A DNA stretch of 64,000 bases from assembly GCF_028640845.1 (NCBI RefSeq), contig NC_080546.1, positions 79,997,757-80,061,756 on the forward strand, written 5' to 3'. The stretch is from Ahaetulla prasina (Eukaryota > Chordata > Lepidosauria > Squamata > Colubridae). Positions 20,507-31,720 of this stretch are shown piece after piece. Position numbers and translations under genes: made by a program. The notes beneath the pieces were generated by a model, which saw nothing but the letters and a program-made list of their open reading frames with translations, searched no databases and was not told the origin of the DNA. How positions within the stretch are numbered: the first letter of the stretch is position 1; each line of letters starts with the position of its first letter.

Positions 20507-21401
20507 AGTGGCCAAAAGCGGGCATCTGGCCCAACCTCTGGGAAACGCACCAAATTCTTGCCTTCTGCCTTTCAGGAACATTCCTTTAAAACAGAGATGC
20601 TCTGAAACTGCCCGTAACATGAGAAATTTTTCAGACGGGGAAAAAGCGATGAGCTCAATGTCCGCGAAGAAAAGTACCTACTTTAGTCGTTACTTCAAAG
20701 CCGTTTTTGAGGGATGTCACGCTGAGCTCCCTGTCCTTGCAGAAAGGTTGCTTTTAGCTGAAAATCCTTTTCTCTCCAGCTTATTAGCAGCGATGATGGT
20801 TGCAGGACATTACTGTATCAGAGCATTGTAAAGATTCAAAGAACATTGTAAAAGCATGGAAGAGAGCAACCCAGGCCTTCATTTTTAGACAAAGCTTCTG
20901 CTACATTTGCTTTGAACACCATTATTCACGAATTTTCTTTAGCAAGGTAGATAAAAGCTCCCGCCACGCACACACACACACAAAAATGTGTGACTGGCAA
21001 ATTTGATCGGAAATATCTTTATGATCTCGTGAGATAATGTACCCTTCTGGACAAATAATAGGAATGGGGAGGGGGAAGCCAATGCCAAGACTAGCCAAGA
21101 TTCAGCAGCATCCACAGGGTGGGTCAAAATAAGCAAAACTGATGGTTGTGAAATTGCAAGCATTGCCCTTTTGTGAGTGCACAAGTCTGAAAAGGTTGGG
21201 GTTTCAATTGTGGTGATGTTGTTACTGCGGTCTTGCCTTTTTTTTTTTATTCACGTCATCACCATCTAGATTACGTATTAGTAGCCGCGTTACAAGGCAG
21301 GAGACACCCCTGTGGGAAGAGTTAATTGGCAAGAGTTTGAAGCTAATTGGTTTTCCCCAAGAGCCCCAGTTTCCATTCTTCAAAGAGAAAACCAGTCCCC
21401 T
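20507..21401 (+). other. SCFD2 3' UTR region
   Basis: Non-coding sequence after the stop codon. The 120-codon ORF here overlaps the stop-proximal UTR and has no family resemblance. The first AATAAA on this strand is at 21664-21669, beyond a MITE at 21410, so the UTR may extend there; the end is not established. Confidence 0.45.
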
Positions 21402-21409
21402 GTTTAAAT

Positions 21410-21543
21410 CAGGGGTCTCCAACTTGACAACTTTAAGACTTGTGGACTTCAACTCCCAGAATTCCTCAGCCAGCTTTGCTGGCTGAGGTATTCTGGGGGT
21501 TGAAGTCCACAAGTCTTAAAGTTGCCAAGGTTGGAGACCTCTG
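21410..21543. mobile_element. Palindromic hAT MITE with 8-bp TSD
   Basis: CAGGGGTCTCCAAC to GTTGGAGACCTCTG, arms with TGTGGACTTCAACTCCCAG. Flanks GTTTAAAT (21402-21409) and GTTTAAAC (21544-21551) differ by one base. It could lie inside the SCFD2 3' UTR. Confidence 0.93.
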
Positions 21544-21663
21544 GTTTAAACAGAAAAATCTAGCATGCGCTCTGGCGTCCATCCACCAGTCATCTCAGAC
21601 AACACTCCAAATTTCTCTGAAGCGCTGCAGATACCCTAACCCTTATTTAAAACTTGATACTCC

Positions 21664-21669
21664 AATAAA
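21664..21669 (+). terminator. Candidate polyadenylation signal for SCFD2
   Basis: First canonical AATAAA on the plus strand after the SCFD2 stop. Usage is not shown by the sequence. Confidence 0.3.
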
Positions 21670-22017
21670 AACAAACCCAGACTCTTTGGTGGGTAACGGA
21701 TGTTGTTCAATCCAAAGTTACCCCTGGCCAGAATATGCCTCGCCCAAAAATAATAATAATAATGTGTGAAGTTTCTTCAGAAATAATCTAAAGAGAACGT
21801 CGCATTGTTATGAAAGCCCAGGATTCTAACTTTGCAAGTGGGAAGACCGTCCTTATTCATGGTACTGCATCTCCTAGCTCTTCCATCTTCAGATCCAGTG
21901 TTTCGCATAAATCTCTTGTTGTCTGGGAGAAAATGTTTGCCTGATGTTTCTGACATGCGTGTTTTCAGTATGAAGAGAGTCTGATGGTATTTAGTGGATG
22001 GAGCCTATCCCATATAG

Positions 22018-22124
22018 CAGGGGTCTCCAACCTTAGAAATGTTTAAGCCTGGAGGACTTCAACTCTCAGAATTCTGGGAGTTGAAGTCCTCCAGACTTAA
22101 AGTTGCCAAGGTTGGAGAACCCTG
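22018..22124. mobile_element. Palindromic hAT MITE with perfect 8-bp TSD
   Basis: Short copy (107 bp), CAGGGGTCTCCAACC to GGTTGGAGAACCCTG, flanked by CCATATAG (22010-22017 and 22125-22132). Confidence 0.95.
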
Positions 22125-22132
22125 CCATATAG

Positions 22133-24111
22133 GATATTCAGAGAAATATCCACAGAGGGAAAATTGTTATCCATTTCTTTAAACATCACACACACAGAGT
22201 GTGTTTATGTATAGAGAGTGTGTATTTACATGTTCAAAGCAAAGAGCCATGCAGTTCATTTTCTGAATAAAAAGTGGCATGATTTAAGATTAGGCAGCAG
22301 CGCCTCATCGGCCAAGCCGATTTGTGACATGGTTTTCTTTTCATATTGCTATTGCACAGTTGATTTGCCTTCAGCAACTTTTGATTTCCGTTTTATAGTG
22401 CAGTAGACTATAGCTGAAGTAGACTTCAGCGTCGCCAAATCCAGCAGTTTTGCTTGTTGCAAAACTGCCCTTTTTAAAAGACTTTTCATGCCCCCCCCCC
22501 GTTGAAGATGATTTAAATTGGGCTGCAGCAAATGAAACGGCCACTTTGTGAGACATGCCTCAGAGGAAAAGGGCCAACTTTTGAGCATTTTACTCATGAC
22601 CATAATCAGTGGATGAGCTGGCAAGCCAGCGTGAGCTATAAAACTACTTAATTGATGCGCTTAGAGAAAAGGGTAACACAGTCCCCATGGTTACCAGGCC
22701 AGATCTGTCATATTGAACTAATAGGCTAAATTCTCTTATTAAATGAAGGATTCCCCCATGGGCCAACTTTTGTCAGGTACACAACTGCATTGGAACACGG
22801 GCCGAAAATGGGGGCTGCGGAGACCCGAGTTATACGGGACTTCGTGTAAGGTTGCACTGCACTCCGTTCATGCAAAATTCCACAGAGTTTCTTCTTACAA
22901 TCTTTTATTGCCTTGACCAGTAGAGAACAGTTTTGGCCTCTAATTCGGAATGGTCCATAGTAGAGGAAGGTGCCAGAAAAAAACAAAATGGACACCTTCT
23001 TCCTTCCCACATGCAAGGAATGTTTAAAAATGAGAGGCTTTGCCCAGGTAGTCATGCCTGCTAATCTTGCCTTATTTGACCCAGACACAAACGGATGCTC
23101 CTGTGCCCTTGGTACCACAGCTGCTTTGGTGTTTTTGATATGTTGTGCTAGGTAGACTTTTGGGGGAGTTGTGGCCAAGTGGTAATGTCCATGGGGTTTT
23201 TAGCAGAAGCTCTTGAATAATGGGAGTGGCCACCGTGTAGTTAGAAAAGCATTTGAGAAGCATGTAGCTTTGTATAGCAGCTATACAACTGTTGTGGTAT
23301 AGAAATCTATACTTGCGAGAGAATTGCTGGTGGGTGTGTAGCATTCTCAAAAACCAACGGACCTGTGCCCATGAATGATTTGTTTCACACGACCAGTAAT
23401 ACATTTTTTTTCCTTACTTCACAGCCAGTAGAAATCTTACTAACACAGCCTCATTTTTTTTTCTATGTACATTGCCTAGCAACTGGTTAGAAAAATACAA
23501 CGAATTCTTGAGAAAACATTGCTTAATTTAATGATGACACAGAATAAAAGAAGTTGTATCCTGGTAATGTTTCTGAAACATAAAATAAATAAGTTACCGC
23601 TTAAGGGGAAAGAACAGTGTTGCCTTTTGTTAAACGGCATCGACGTTTTGTTTGCCTATCTTATTTTAAACGTGTTCTGCTTTATGGGACAAGCCTCATG
23701 GCCCAGCATTTGGCTAGTTAAATCAAAAAAGGCAGATCATTGATATAACAGTGGAATGCCCCTTCTGCCTCAACTCGAGATATGGCTCGGCTATGAAAGA
23801 CCTGCTCCACATCTGGCAAAAAAGTGACATGAACCGAAACAGAGTGACTTTCAATCCATATTTAGATCAGTTAATTTGGATTTATCTGAAAAAAAAATTC
23901 AACACTGCATCAGATGACCGACAATCTTCAGAATATCTTAAAATCTTGAGAACATTATGTAGTTGTAAAAATTACACTTATAATCAAATATAACCCCTTA
24001 ATAATGCCCAGAATTTTTACACCAAACACTGTTACAGCTCTATTGGAACAGAAATGCTTGTATTTCATGAACTGGAGTAAAAAAAAAAATAATCATCAAA
24101 GGTCTCTAGGG
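22133..24111. other. Intergenic gap and RASL11B 3' UTR region
   Basis: No exon or recognised transposon. The ORFs at 22349-22624 and 22726-23178 show no known motif. Minus-strand polyadenylation candidates for RASL11B are AATAAA at 22909-22904 and ATTAAA at 23532-23527. Confidence 0.4.
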
Positions 24112-24225
24112 CAGGGGTCTCCAACCTTGGTCCCTTTAAGACTTGGGGACTTCAACTCCCAGAGTCCCTCAGCCAGCAAAGCTGAAGTCCCCAAGTCTTA
24201 AAGGGACCAAGATTGGAGACCCCTG
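24112..24225. mobile_element. Palindromic hAT MITE in the RASL11B 3' flank
   Basis: CAGGGGTCTCCAACC to GATTGGAGACCCCTG, with near-perfect arms around a short centre. No direct 8-bp duplication; instead the flanks extend the palindrome (CTAGGG / CCCTAG), so the insertion boundary is uncertain. It lies 440-560 bp downstream of the RASL11B stop, probably in the 3' UTR. Confidence 0.88.
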
Positions 24226-24669
24226 CCCTAGTGAGAGTTATAAAGGAAACCAGCCCTAATTCAATAGCATAAGGATATCTGTTTCCAATGAAAGAAATGG
24301 CATTCTGAGTATTTTCTCCCATCTTCTTCTACAATTAAAGTTAACAGGATAGTAAATACCGAGCTAGCCGAACCTCCATCACAGAATATGACAATGTTTT
24401 GAATGCATTCAAAACATCCTGCTTTCAGCATAAAAGCACGCAAAGTTCCCTTCTTTAGGAACTTATTCAAGTTTTGGTGGAGTTTCTCCTTTGCATAATG
24501 CTTTATGCTCCCTAGTCCAGTATCATAGGAACACGTACACTTTCTCTCTCTCCGCTCTTGCTTGGTTGCCTTGGTGCCAGCAAAAACGTTCCCCGACTTC
24601 GAACCAATGGACTCTTCGCTGAGAAGAGGAAGCGTGGAGATTCTTTTTCCATCCAGGTCAATCAACCTT

Positions 24670-25137
24670 TCAGACAGAGGTCACGGTTCTCACTTTGGCC
24701 GACAAAGCTTGCTTAAACCTTCTCTTCAGGTCTTGCATGTTGGGTGACTTGGGCCTTGAGATGAGGGAAGTCCTCCGCTTCTCCGGCGTGCCGGCGGGTT
24801 TTTGCTTACTGACTTCTTTGCACAAGCTGTGGAAGGCACAGAAGACCTCTTTGTAGTTCTCACTGACGGAGACTTCGTAGAAATTACAGCCCAGCATGCC
24901 GGCCAGCTGAAGTCCATGCTGAGGTTCGACCTCTTTAATATGGAGCAGGTCTGCTTTGTTCGCTACGATAACGACGGGAACTCGATTGCCGGGATGGACC
25001 TGCCGTATATGCTGGTGGAAATGGCCAAGGAGTTCATAACTTTTATGATCGGTAATCGAAAAGACGATTACAACTGCATCCGCCCAACGGAGACACTTGT
25101 TCAGCTGTTCATGACAATCCGGGCTGTGTCTGTGCAT
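24670..25137 (-). CDS. RASL11B: RASL11B exon 4 (terminal coding exon)
   Basis: Encodes residues 85-239 and the stop at 24670-24672. Motifs in order: [46 protein letters not shown], then a basic tail [14 protein letters not shown]. Phase 0 start directly after the acceptor. The in-frame ATG at 25137 is the exon's first codon and not the gene's start. The acceptor is unusual: the 20 bases before CAG are A-rich, with the pyrimidines further upstream. Confidence 0.95.
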   Translation of the reverse strand: MHRHSPDCHEQLNKCLRWADAVVIVFSITDHKSYELLGHFHQHIRQVHPGNRVPVVIVANKADLLHIKEVEPQHGLQLAGMLGCNFYEVSVSENYKEVFCAFHSLCKEVSKQKPAGTPEKRRTSLISRPKSPNMQDLKRRFKQALSAKVRTVTSV

Positions 25138-28100
25138 CTGTTTTGTTTTGTTTTTTTAAAAAAAGGGCGAGATAAGAAAATTATTTCGGCTGCAAAGGTC
25201 GAAATGAAAGCTACAGCTACAGCTTCTATTCCATTTTACATATATGAGTTAACACTGTCCTGGTTCAAGGAGTTTAATCTCCTCTCTCCTTTCCTGTTGC
25301 TTAAACAAACAAAAAACTCAGGCTAAACTGGGTTATTCTGAAGTCTGCTGCATTCAAGTGGAAAAGTGACCCACCTCACTTTCTGTAAAGTAAAATAATT
25401 TGTGGTGCCAAAGAATGGGAAATTAACTGGCTAGACAGTCAGTGGGGAATGGAGGTGGGGGGGGGGGAGGAGAACAAAGGTATGAGCTGGAAACGTTTAG
25501 AGTTGGAGCCTTGCCCAGTTCAAAAAGGCAAATTTTGACCTTACACATGTCTATCCGTTTAAGCTTTCCACAATACAAAATCCACTCCGAAGTAATTTTA
25601 ATGAGTACAGCTGCTGGTACCGTTGAGTTGTTTCAATTATGTGTTTATTAAACGACACTTGATTGGGCCGCGGGCAGTAAAATATGAAAATATTTCTGGT
25701 ACATTTTGCCAGGAAACAAAAACGAAATGTTTCAGTTTTCCAAGAAACAGCTCTTTACCCATTATAACAGCAATTCTGGTTTTATTTAGAAAGGTCGCCT
25801 CCTTAAAACGAGTGCTGTGTTTTCAAGTGGGCAAACATTGAATTGAAATGGTGGGTTGTTTTCTTTTACTGTCAGGAGATTATATACAGACCATTTATCT
25901 GGCATTGGCTGTTTACAGTCATTCCTAGCAACAAAAAGAATTTGCAGTGACTCCATTGCCTAAAGCCGACCTGCTTCTCAGCCAATATCTACAACCCTAC
26001 TCTTGAAGCTCAGCAACAATGAGGCTGCCTTTTAAATTTTGGAATGCAAAAGAAAGCACTCACCTGTACTCCAGGTGTATCTTGCACTTGAATTGCAAAC
26101 ATCTCTCCATCAATTTCAATCTGTCTGCTGTACAGATTACCTGGCAATAGAAATAAAGACAGAATTTTAAGAAAGGATTACCAAAACTGAAGACACTTCT
26201 TAAAAAATTGGCCGTGAATACAATTGCCATGTCGTACTTTGAAACCGGGGTGGGGAAAACCATTCTAACTTTATTAGACACATGCTTCCATCAGAGAAAA
26301 TAATTAGCACCAATCTTATTTAGCCATTCGATGGGACTAAATTGCAGGTAAGTATGTATAAGATTGCAGCCTAAATGAATAACTACGGAGAGCTAAACAA
26401 ACAACAGAAGCCCTCGTAAAATTAGCTGACATTGTCAGATGATTTTACACATGCTTTCTTATAAAACTTAACTTTATGTATGTTACTGCTAGAGCCAGGT
26501 GCAAAACAATTTATTAGCTGTCTGGGCCTTTTTGTACAGGGCAGTGTGTCTCAATCTTGACAACTTTAAGACATGTAGACTTCAACTCCCAGAATCCTCC
26601 AATTTCTGGGTTGTCAAGGTTGAAAAACATTAGTATAGGGGAACAGCACACCTTGGCAATTAACAGGAAATTTATGGAACAATTACACTGTACCAGGAGA
26701 ATAAAATGTGTTTACATTTTCTGCCACAAGAATAAATAATTGTGATGTGCTGCATTTTGATTGCCATGTTTTTACTTGGATGATGAAGGTTTCTCGTTCA
26801 GCCCATCAGCCTTTTGTAAGAAAAGATTCGGTTTCATTGATTTCTCATCTGTATCAAATGTTGTTCTTCCTTTCCTTTGGCAGCCCAGGAAGCTTATTTT
26901 GTTATAGTCATCACAATGTTGCCATGGCACCCTACCTGTGGACACACCTCAGGATTTTTTTGCAGCATTTTGACAAAAACTTTGGACCGGGTCAGTTACT
27001 TTGGATTTTTAGACGTTTCAATGAAGTTTACATTGTTGTGTTATTTGCCAGAAAGTGTGGGAAGTCACATCTCTGCCTTTTTAGCACTTTGCAAGTAGAA
27101 ATCCAGTGATAAGGCAAAACACATTTCGCTCATAGTTGATCTGTTTTCCCTGTTTTTTAGAATTTTTAGCTTGTTGGCACTATTGGATCGAAGATTTATG
27201 GGATAAGCCAGTGGGCATCCTTAAGTGAATGAAAACTACCAGCGGTGCCCACAGGGCGTGATCAAAAGTCAAGGTGGGTGCCCCAAGAGTATAATAGAAG
27301 CTCCACCTGTTTTGCCAGCAGAGTTTCAGTCATACAGTTGAAGCCGATACCTCGACATCCCTGACCTTATCTTCTGGATACCCATGTATGCTCATTCATC
27401 TGCATTTCCAGGGATGAAGTTAGCTATGCATTCGCGGTCGCCAAACCTGGATTGGAGATTTCATCGGAAATATTGTTCCCGCCTCCACCATCTATTGAAA
27501 AAGCTGCTCGGTTGTTTTGGAGTTTTTTTTTTTTTCCCAATTTGGTTTAATCTGCCTCAGAGAGACTTCCTCCCCAACCCTCTCCACACCTGCCAATATT
27601 TAATTCCCTGCAGTTCCTCAGAACCGCTGCCTTTGCTTGCCTAACAAAAAGCACTTTAAAGTTCAGTCCAAAGCCTATTTGCATAAATACCTTGATTACA
27701 CATAAAGATAGGAGCGGAACTAAGTGACGGAGCTTAAAGCCACATCTTTTAGCTTGGAATGCATTTCATTACCGCCTGATGTATGTGGGTGGCAGAAGCC
27801 AAGGAAAATATGTCAGAAGTCAGGCATCCCAGCTTGAGTGAAGTAAACCCCCTTTTTTCCCCCCAAAAAAGCAAGGGTGCAAAATAAAAATCTTTATCCT
27901 CTTGCTATAATGATGAATGCTCCCCCCCACAACCCTCACCCCTTTTCTCCCATGGATGAAAATGCATGGGAATGCACTGCCTAAAGAAGGGAAAGCTAGT
28001 ATTTCAGAATCCTTTCTTACCTGCATTACGTTCGTAGTCTCCAATGAATCGCTTTGTGAGAAACCTGACTACCAGGGCTGTAATTAACCAAAAATGAAAA

Positions 28101-31009
28101 AAAAGATGTCATTTATCCAGAGGGGAGAGAAAAAGTCATCACTATTTTAAGGCTTATTAAAAACCCACTGCTGTCCACTGCCCCCCACCCCTCCCCACCC
28201 ATATGCACCCAGGCAAGTGGAAGATAAGCTTTGGAGCCAAAGGAATTTAGTCCTTCAAGGAAAAACTCCAGGAAGCCAGGGCAACTGGCTGTAGAATAAT
28301 TAAGAGTGGTGTGAAGGTTCAGGTAAATTTAAATAGAATAGAATAGAATTTTTTATTGGCCAAGTGTGATTGGACACACAAGGAATTTATCTTGGTGCAT
28401 GGAAAAGAATGGAATAGAATAGAGTAGAGTAGAGTAGAGTAGAGTAGAATGGAATGGAATGGAATGGAATGGAATGGAATGGAATGGAACGGAATAGAAT
28501 AGAATAGAATAGAATAGAATAGAATAGAATTTTTCGATTGGCCAAGTGTGATTGGACACACAAGGAATTTGTCTTGGTGCATGGAATACATAAAAGATAG
28601 AATGGAGTGGAGTAGAGTAGAGTAGAGTAGGAGTAGAGTAGAATAGAATAGAATAGAATAGAATTTTTCAATTGGCCAAGTGTGATTGGACACACAAGGA
28701 ATTTGTCTTGGTGCATGGAATACATAAAAGATAGAATGGAATGGAATGGAATAGACTAGACTAGAGTAGAATGGAGTAGAATAGAATAGAATAGAATAGA
28801 ATAGAATAGAATAGAATAGAATAGAATAGAATAGAATAGAATAGATTTTTTTATTGGCCAAGTGTGATTGGACACACAAGGAATTTATCTTGGTGCATGG
28901 AAAAGAATGGAATAGAATAGAGTAGAGTAGAGTAGAGTAGAATAGAATAGAATAGAATAGAATAGAATAGAATAGAATAGAATAGAATAGAATAGAATAG
29001 AATAGAATTTTTCGATTAGCCAAGTGTGATTGGACACACAAGGAATTTGTCTTGGTGCATGGAATACATAAAAGATAGAATGGAGTGGAGTAGAGTAGAG
29101 TAGAGTAGAGTAGAATAGAATAGAATAGAATAGAATTTTTCAATTGGCCAAGTGTGATTGGACACACAAGGAATTTGTCTTGGTGCATGGAATATATAAA
29201 AGATAGAATGGAATGGAATGGAATGGAATGGAATGGAATGGAATGGAATGGAATAGACTAGACTAGAGTAGAATGGAGTAGAATAGAGTAGAATAGAGTA
29301 GAATAGAATAGAATAGAATAGAATAGAATAGAATAGAATTTTTTATTAGCCAAATGTGATTGGACACACAAGGAATTTGTCTTGGTGCATATGCTCTTGG
29401 TGTACATAAAAGAAAAGATACGTTCATCAAGAATTCTAAGGTACAACACTTAATGATTGTCATAGGGTACAAATAAGAAATCAGAAAACAATTTATTTAT
29501 TTTTATTTATTTTTATTTATTTATTTTGTCACAACAGTATATATGAATATCAATATAAATTGTAAGGAAACAAGCAACAAAGTTAAATTCCTAATTTTTT
29601 TCTAGCTTTCTGTCACCTTAAACCTGTAGGTTTAGGTGACTGGGGTGCCCACTCTTAAAAACCCAGTGGGAATCAGCCCAAAAAATCTAATAAATATGAA
29701 CCTATCATCCTTTTATGCTGGGGTGGGGTCTCAATATCGTGTGATCTCTCTCTCTCTCTCTCTTGACTATGTCCACCCCAAATCCGGCAGCAGGTGCATG
29801 GGGAACATGGGTAGGACAAGCCAGAGCTGCCTTATCAGTTTAATGTTAATTCAAATGGCTACATTCTGCCTCCCCTTTTTGTGTGTGTGTGTGGGGGAAT
29901 CAAATACAAAGTGGGAGTGTCTGTTTGTTCCCTTTGAAGTTTGAAAGGCGTTTTCTGCGGGAGGAGGAATTTCCTTTGGGTGAAACAGGAAGGATGAAAA
30001 GATGATGATGGAGAAGGAAGAGGAGGAAGAAGAGGAGGAGGGAGGAGAAGAAGAGGGAGAGGAAGAGGGAGAAGGAGGGGAAGGAAGAAGAGGGAGAAGA
30101 AGAGGGAGGGGAGGGAAGAAGAGAAAAGGAAGGAGGGGAGAGGAGGAGGAGGAGGAGGAAAAGGAGAAGAAGAAGAGGAGGAGGAACAGGAAGAGGAGAA
30201 GGAGAAGAAAAAGAGGAAGAAGAGGGAGGAGAAGAAGAGAGGAGGAGAAAAGAAAGAGAAGAAGAATAGGAGAAAAGAAGGAGGAGGAGGAAAAGGAAGA
30301 GGAGGGAGGAGGAGGAGAAGAAGAGGAGGAAGAGGGAGAAGAAGAAGAGGAAAAGGAAGAGAAGAAGAAGAATAGGAGGAAAAGGAGGAGGAGGAGAAAA
30401 AGGAAGAGGAGGAAGAGGGAGAAGAAGAAGAGGAGGAAAAGGAACAGGAGGAGGAGGAGGAGGAGGAGGAGGAGGAGGAGGAAGAGAAGGAAAAGGAAGA
30501 GGAGGAGGAGGAGGAGAAGAGGAGGAAGAGGAGAAGAAGAGGAAAAGGAACAGGAGGACAAGAAGAGGAGGAGGAGGAGGAGGAAAAGGAAGAGGAGGAA
30601 GAGAAGAGGAGGAAGAGGGAGAAGAAGAAGAGGAGGAAAAGGAACAGGAGGACAAGAAGAGGAGGAGGAGGAGGAGGAAAAGGAAGAGGAGGAAGAGAAG
30701 AGGAGGAAGAGGGAGAAGAAGAGGAGGAAAAGGAAGAGAAGGAGAGGAAAAGAAACAGGAGGACAAGAAGAGGAGGAGGAGAGGAGGAGGAGGAGAAGAA
30801 GAAGAAGAAGAAGGACTCCCTTCTCCAGCCAAGCGCCCCTTCTCCCCGCACCCACCCCCGTCCCCCCTCCCCATCCGTCCTCAATACTCACCGGTCTTGC
30901 CCACCCCGCTGGCTCCCACCACCGCGATCTTGATGAGCCGACCTCCGCTGGTGGCGTTCTCCGCCTGGGGATACTCGGCGATGGTCCCCATGTTCTGGAT
31001 CAGGCGCAT
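24670..31009 (-). CDS. RASL11B: RASL11B, Ras-like small GTPase, complete in four exons
   Basis: Coding sequence joins 31009-30892, 28077-28021, 26140-26064 and 25137-24670 (118 + 57 + 77 + 468 nt, 239 residues plus stop; human protein about 248). The P-loop GASGVGKT spans the exon 1/2 junction. Exon 3 carries the G3 motif as DTPG. Exon 4 has G4 ANKADLL, then G5-region EVSVSE. The C-terminus has [19 protein letters not shown] and no CAAX box, as in RASL11 proteins, which are not prenylated. DTPG instead of DTAG is usual for this family. The RASL11B assignment over RASL11A rests on the C-terminal tail ending KVRTVTSV. The shorter N-terminal spacer before the G domain accounts for the nine-residue difference. 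It lies tail to tail with SCFD2. Confidence 0.95.
25138..26063 (-). other. RASL11B intron 3
   Basis: GT-AG intron of 926 bp with a G-run at about 25455-25470. No embedded gene or clear transposon recognised. Confidence 0.85.
26064..26140 (-). CDS. RASL11B: RASL11B exon 3
   Basis: 77 nt between TATTGCCAG acceptor and CAG|GTGAGTGC donor. Encodes [14 protein letters not shown] and QVQDTPGVQ: the switch-region strand and G3 motif. Phase 1 start, phase 0 end. Confidence 0.95.
26141..28020 (-). other. RASL11B intron 2
   Basis: 1880-bp GT-AG intron. Contains a diverged hAT MITE at 26542-26632; no other feature recognised. The plus-strand ORFs (26708-27109, 27384-27644) have no family resemblance. 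Confidence 0.8.
26542..26632. mobile_element. Diverged hAT MITE in RASL11B intron 2
   Basis: Starts CAGTGTGTCTCAATC, contains TAGACTTCAACTCCCAGAAT, and ends with GGTTGAAAAACATTA. Flanks GTACAGGG (26534-26541) and GTATAGGG (26633-26640) fit an 8-bp duplication. Confidence 0.78.
28021..28077 (-). CDS. RASL11B: RASL11B exon 2
   Basis: 57 nt, acceptor TTAATTACAG and donor GCAG|GTAAGAAAGG. Encodes [18 protein letters not shown], completing the P-loop helix and switch I. Phase 1 at both ends. Confidence 0.95.
28330..29470 (-). repeat. Tandem array of CR1-L3 3' tails with AATAG/GAATG/GAGTA pentamers
   Basis: Seven copies of the L3 3' end containing CCAAGTGTGATTGGACACAC (near 28357, 28539, 28675, 28857, 29021, 29151; the last, near 29349, varies) are each joined to 60-150 bp of pentamers. 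The pentamers vary between AGAAT, GGAAT and AGAGT. A longer L3 end closes the array at 29340-29470. It lies in RASL11B intron 1. The long minus-strand ORF over it (28319-29188) results from repeat composition. Confidence 0.93.
29490..29530. repeat. (TTTAT)n/(TTTA)n run
   Basis: About 40 bp of T/A-rich pentamers and tetramers next to the L3 array. Confidence 0.9.
30003..30815. repeat. About 800-bp near-pure purine tract (GAG/GAA)n in RASL11B intron 1
   Basis: Almost every plus-strand base is G or A, in shifting GGA/GAA/GGAAAA patterns with internal near-repeats (e.g. GGAACAGGAGGACAAGAAGA recurs). In the RASL11B transcript it is an equally long CU tract. It ends 76 bp from the exon 1 donor. 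The 324-410 codon ORFs on both strands are artefacts. Confidence 0.97.
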
Positions 31010-31720
31010 GGCAGCTGCTGCTGCTGCTGCGGGCAGAGATGCCGGGCAGGGATGCGGGAAGAAGCCGAAAGCAGCGCCCGCCGCCGCCTCCAGCTCAGCT
31101 CAGCCGCTCCAATGCCCAGCCTCGCCTCTCCCGACACCTTTTTCTCCCCTTCGCCTTGGCTCCGCCCCTCTCCTCCCCCCTCCCCAGTTTCCCGGGAAAA
31201 GGTCCGCCCCGCCTCTTTCCTTTTCCACCAATAGGGTCTCAGCCGCACTACCCCGGTCGCCCCGCCCACCGTCACACCCACTCTTGGCCCCGCCTCTCAG
31301 CTTCTCCCGAGCTCACGTTCCTGGGGAGGTTTTGCTGCAAGCGCCTGGGTGCCCTCCGCTCCATGGAGGGTGGGAAGCGCGGCTCCCCACGCACGACGGC
31401 TTCCCTTTCTTTTTCTTTTTCTTTTTTTTTAATTCTTCCCGCTGCCCCTCGTAAGCCCTCCCCACCTCCGCGCCCGTGGAGTGGGACCTGTGGCCGGATT
31501 TGAACCCGATCCCTTTGGCCCCGATGGACGGACAGGCGGTTCGGCGAGAGGCAGAAGTCCCTTCAGCGCAGGGTGGGAGGGTCCGTAAAGAACAGCGCGA
31601 CCTGTTTCTGCCGTGGGCAACGTGAATCATTGTTTTTTCCCACACACACACACACACACACGTGGGCGGGGAAAGTTTGACCCGGTCTTGGCTGTGGGGA
31701 CGCGTGTTCAACCGGGTATC
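30830..31720 (-). promoter_or_regulatory. RASL11B: CpG-island-like promoter of RASL11B
   Basis: Strongly GC- and CpG-rich compared with the surroundings, and it covers exon 1 and about 700 bp upstream. Contains several GC boxes (CCGCCCC / CCCCGCC at about 31163, 31204, 31257, 31288) and one inverted CCAAT box (31228-31232). No TATA box seen at a suitable place. The transcription start cannot be placed from sequence. Confidence 0.75.
30892..31009 (-). CDS. RASL11B: RASL11B exon 1 with start codon
   Basis: ATG at 31009-31007, donor ACCG|GTGAGTATTG. Encodes [14 protein letters not shown], a short spacer and [15 protein letters not shown]. The start is chosen because MRLIQNM is the expected family N-terminus. 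A (CTG)5-like run on the plus strand lies just upstream of the start, in the 5' UTR. Confidence 0.95.

Noticed and set aside
20469..20831. 120-codon ORF across the SCFD2 stop
   Set aside because: It overlaps the last SCFD2 exon in another frame and then runs through the 3' UTR; no known domain.
24802..25326. 174-codon plus-strand ORF opposite RASL11B exon 4
   Set aside because: Antisense shadow of a conserved GTPase exon.
28438..28495. GGAAT satellite III-like centromeric repeat
   Set aside because: The GGAAT block is a local variant inside a LINE-seeded AATAG array in an intron, not a centromeric array.
28319..29188. 289-codon minus-strand ORF
   Set aside because: The AATAG pentamers and LINE tails are stop-free by composition; the peptide only repeats Phe/Tyr/Ser strings and a LINE 3' UTR translation.
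29851..31234. Long ORFs (324-410 codons) on both strands over the purine tract
   Set aside because: Pure GA/CT triplet composition gives Glu/Lys/Arg or Ser/Pro/Leu/Phe strings in all frames; no domain, and the tract is intronic to RASL11B.
30897..31503. Plus-strand ORFs antisense to RASL11B exon 1 and its promoter
   Set aside because: GC-rich CpG-island composition suppresses stops; no family motif and they overlap the real exon on the other strand.
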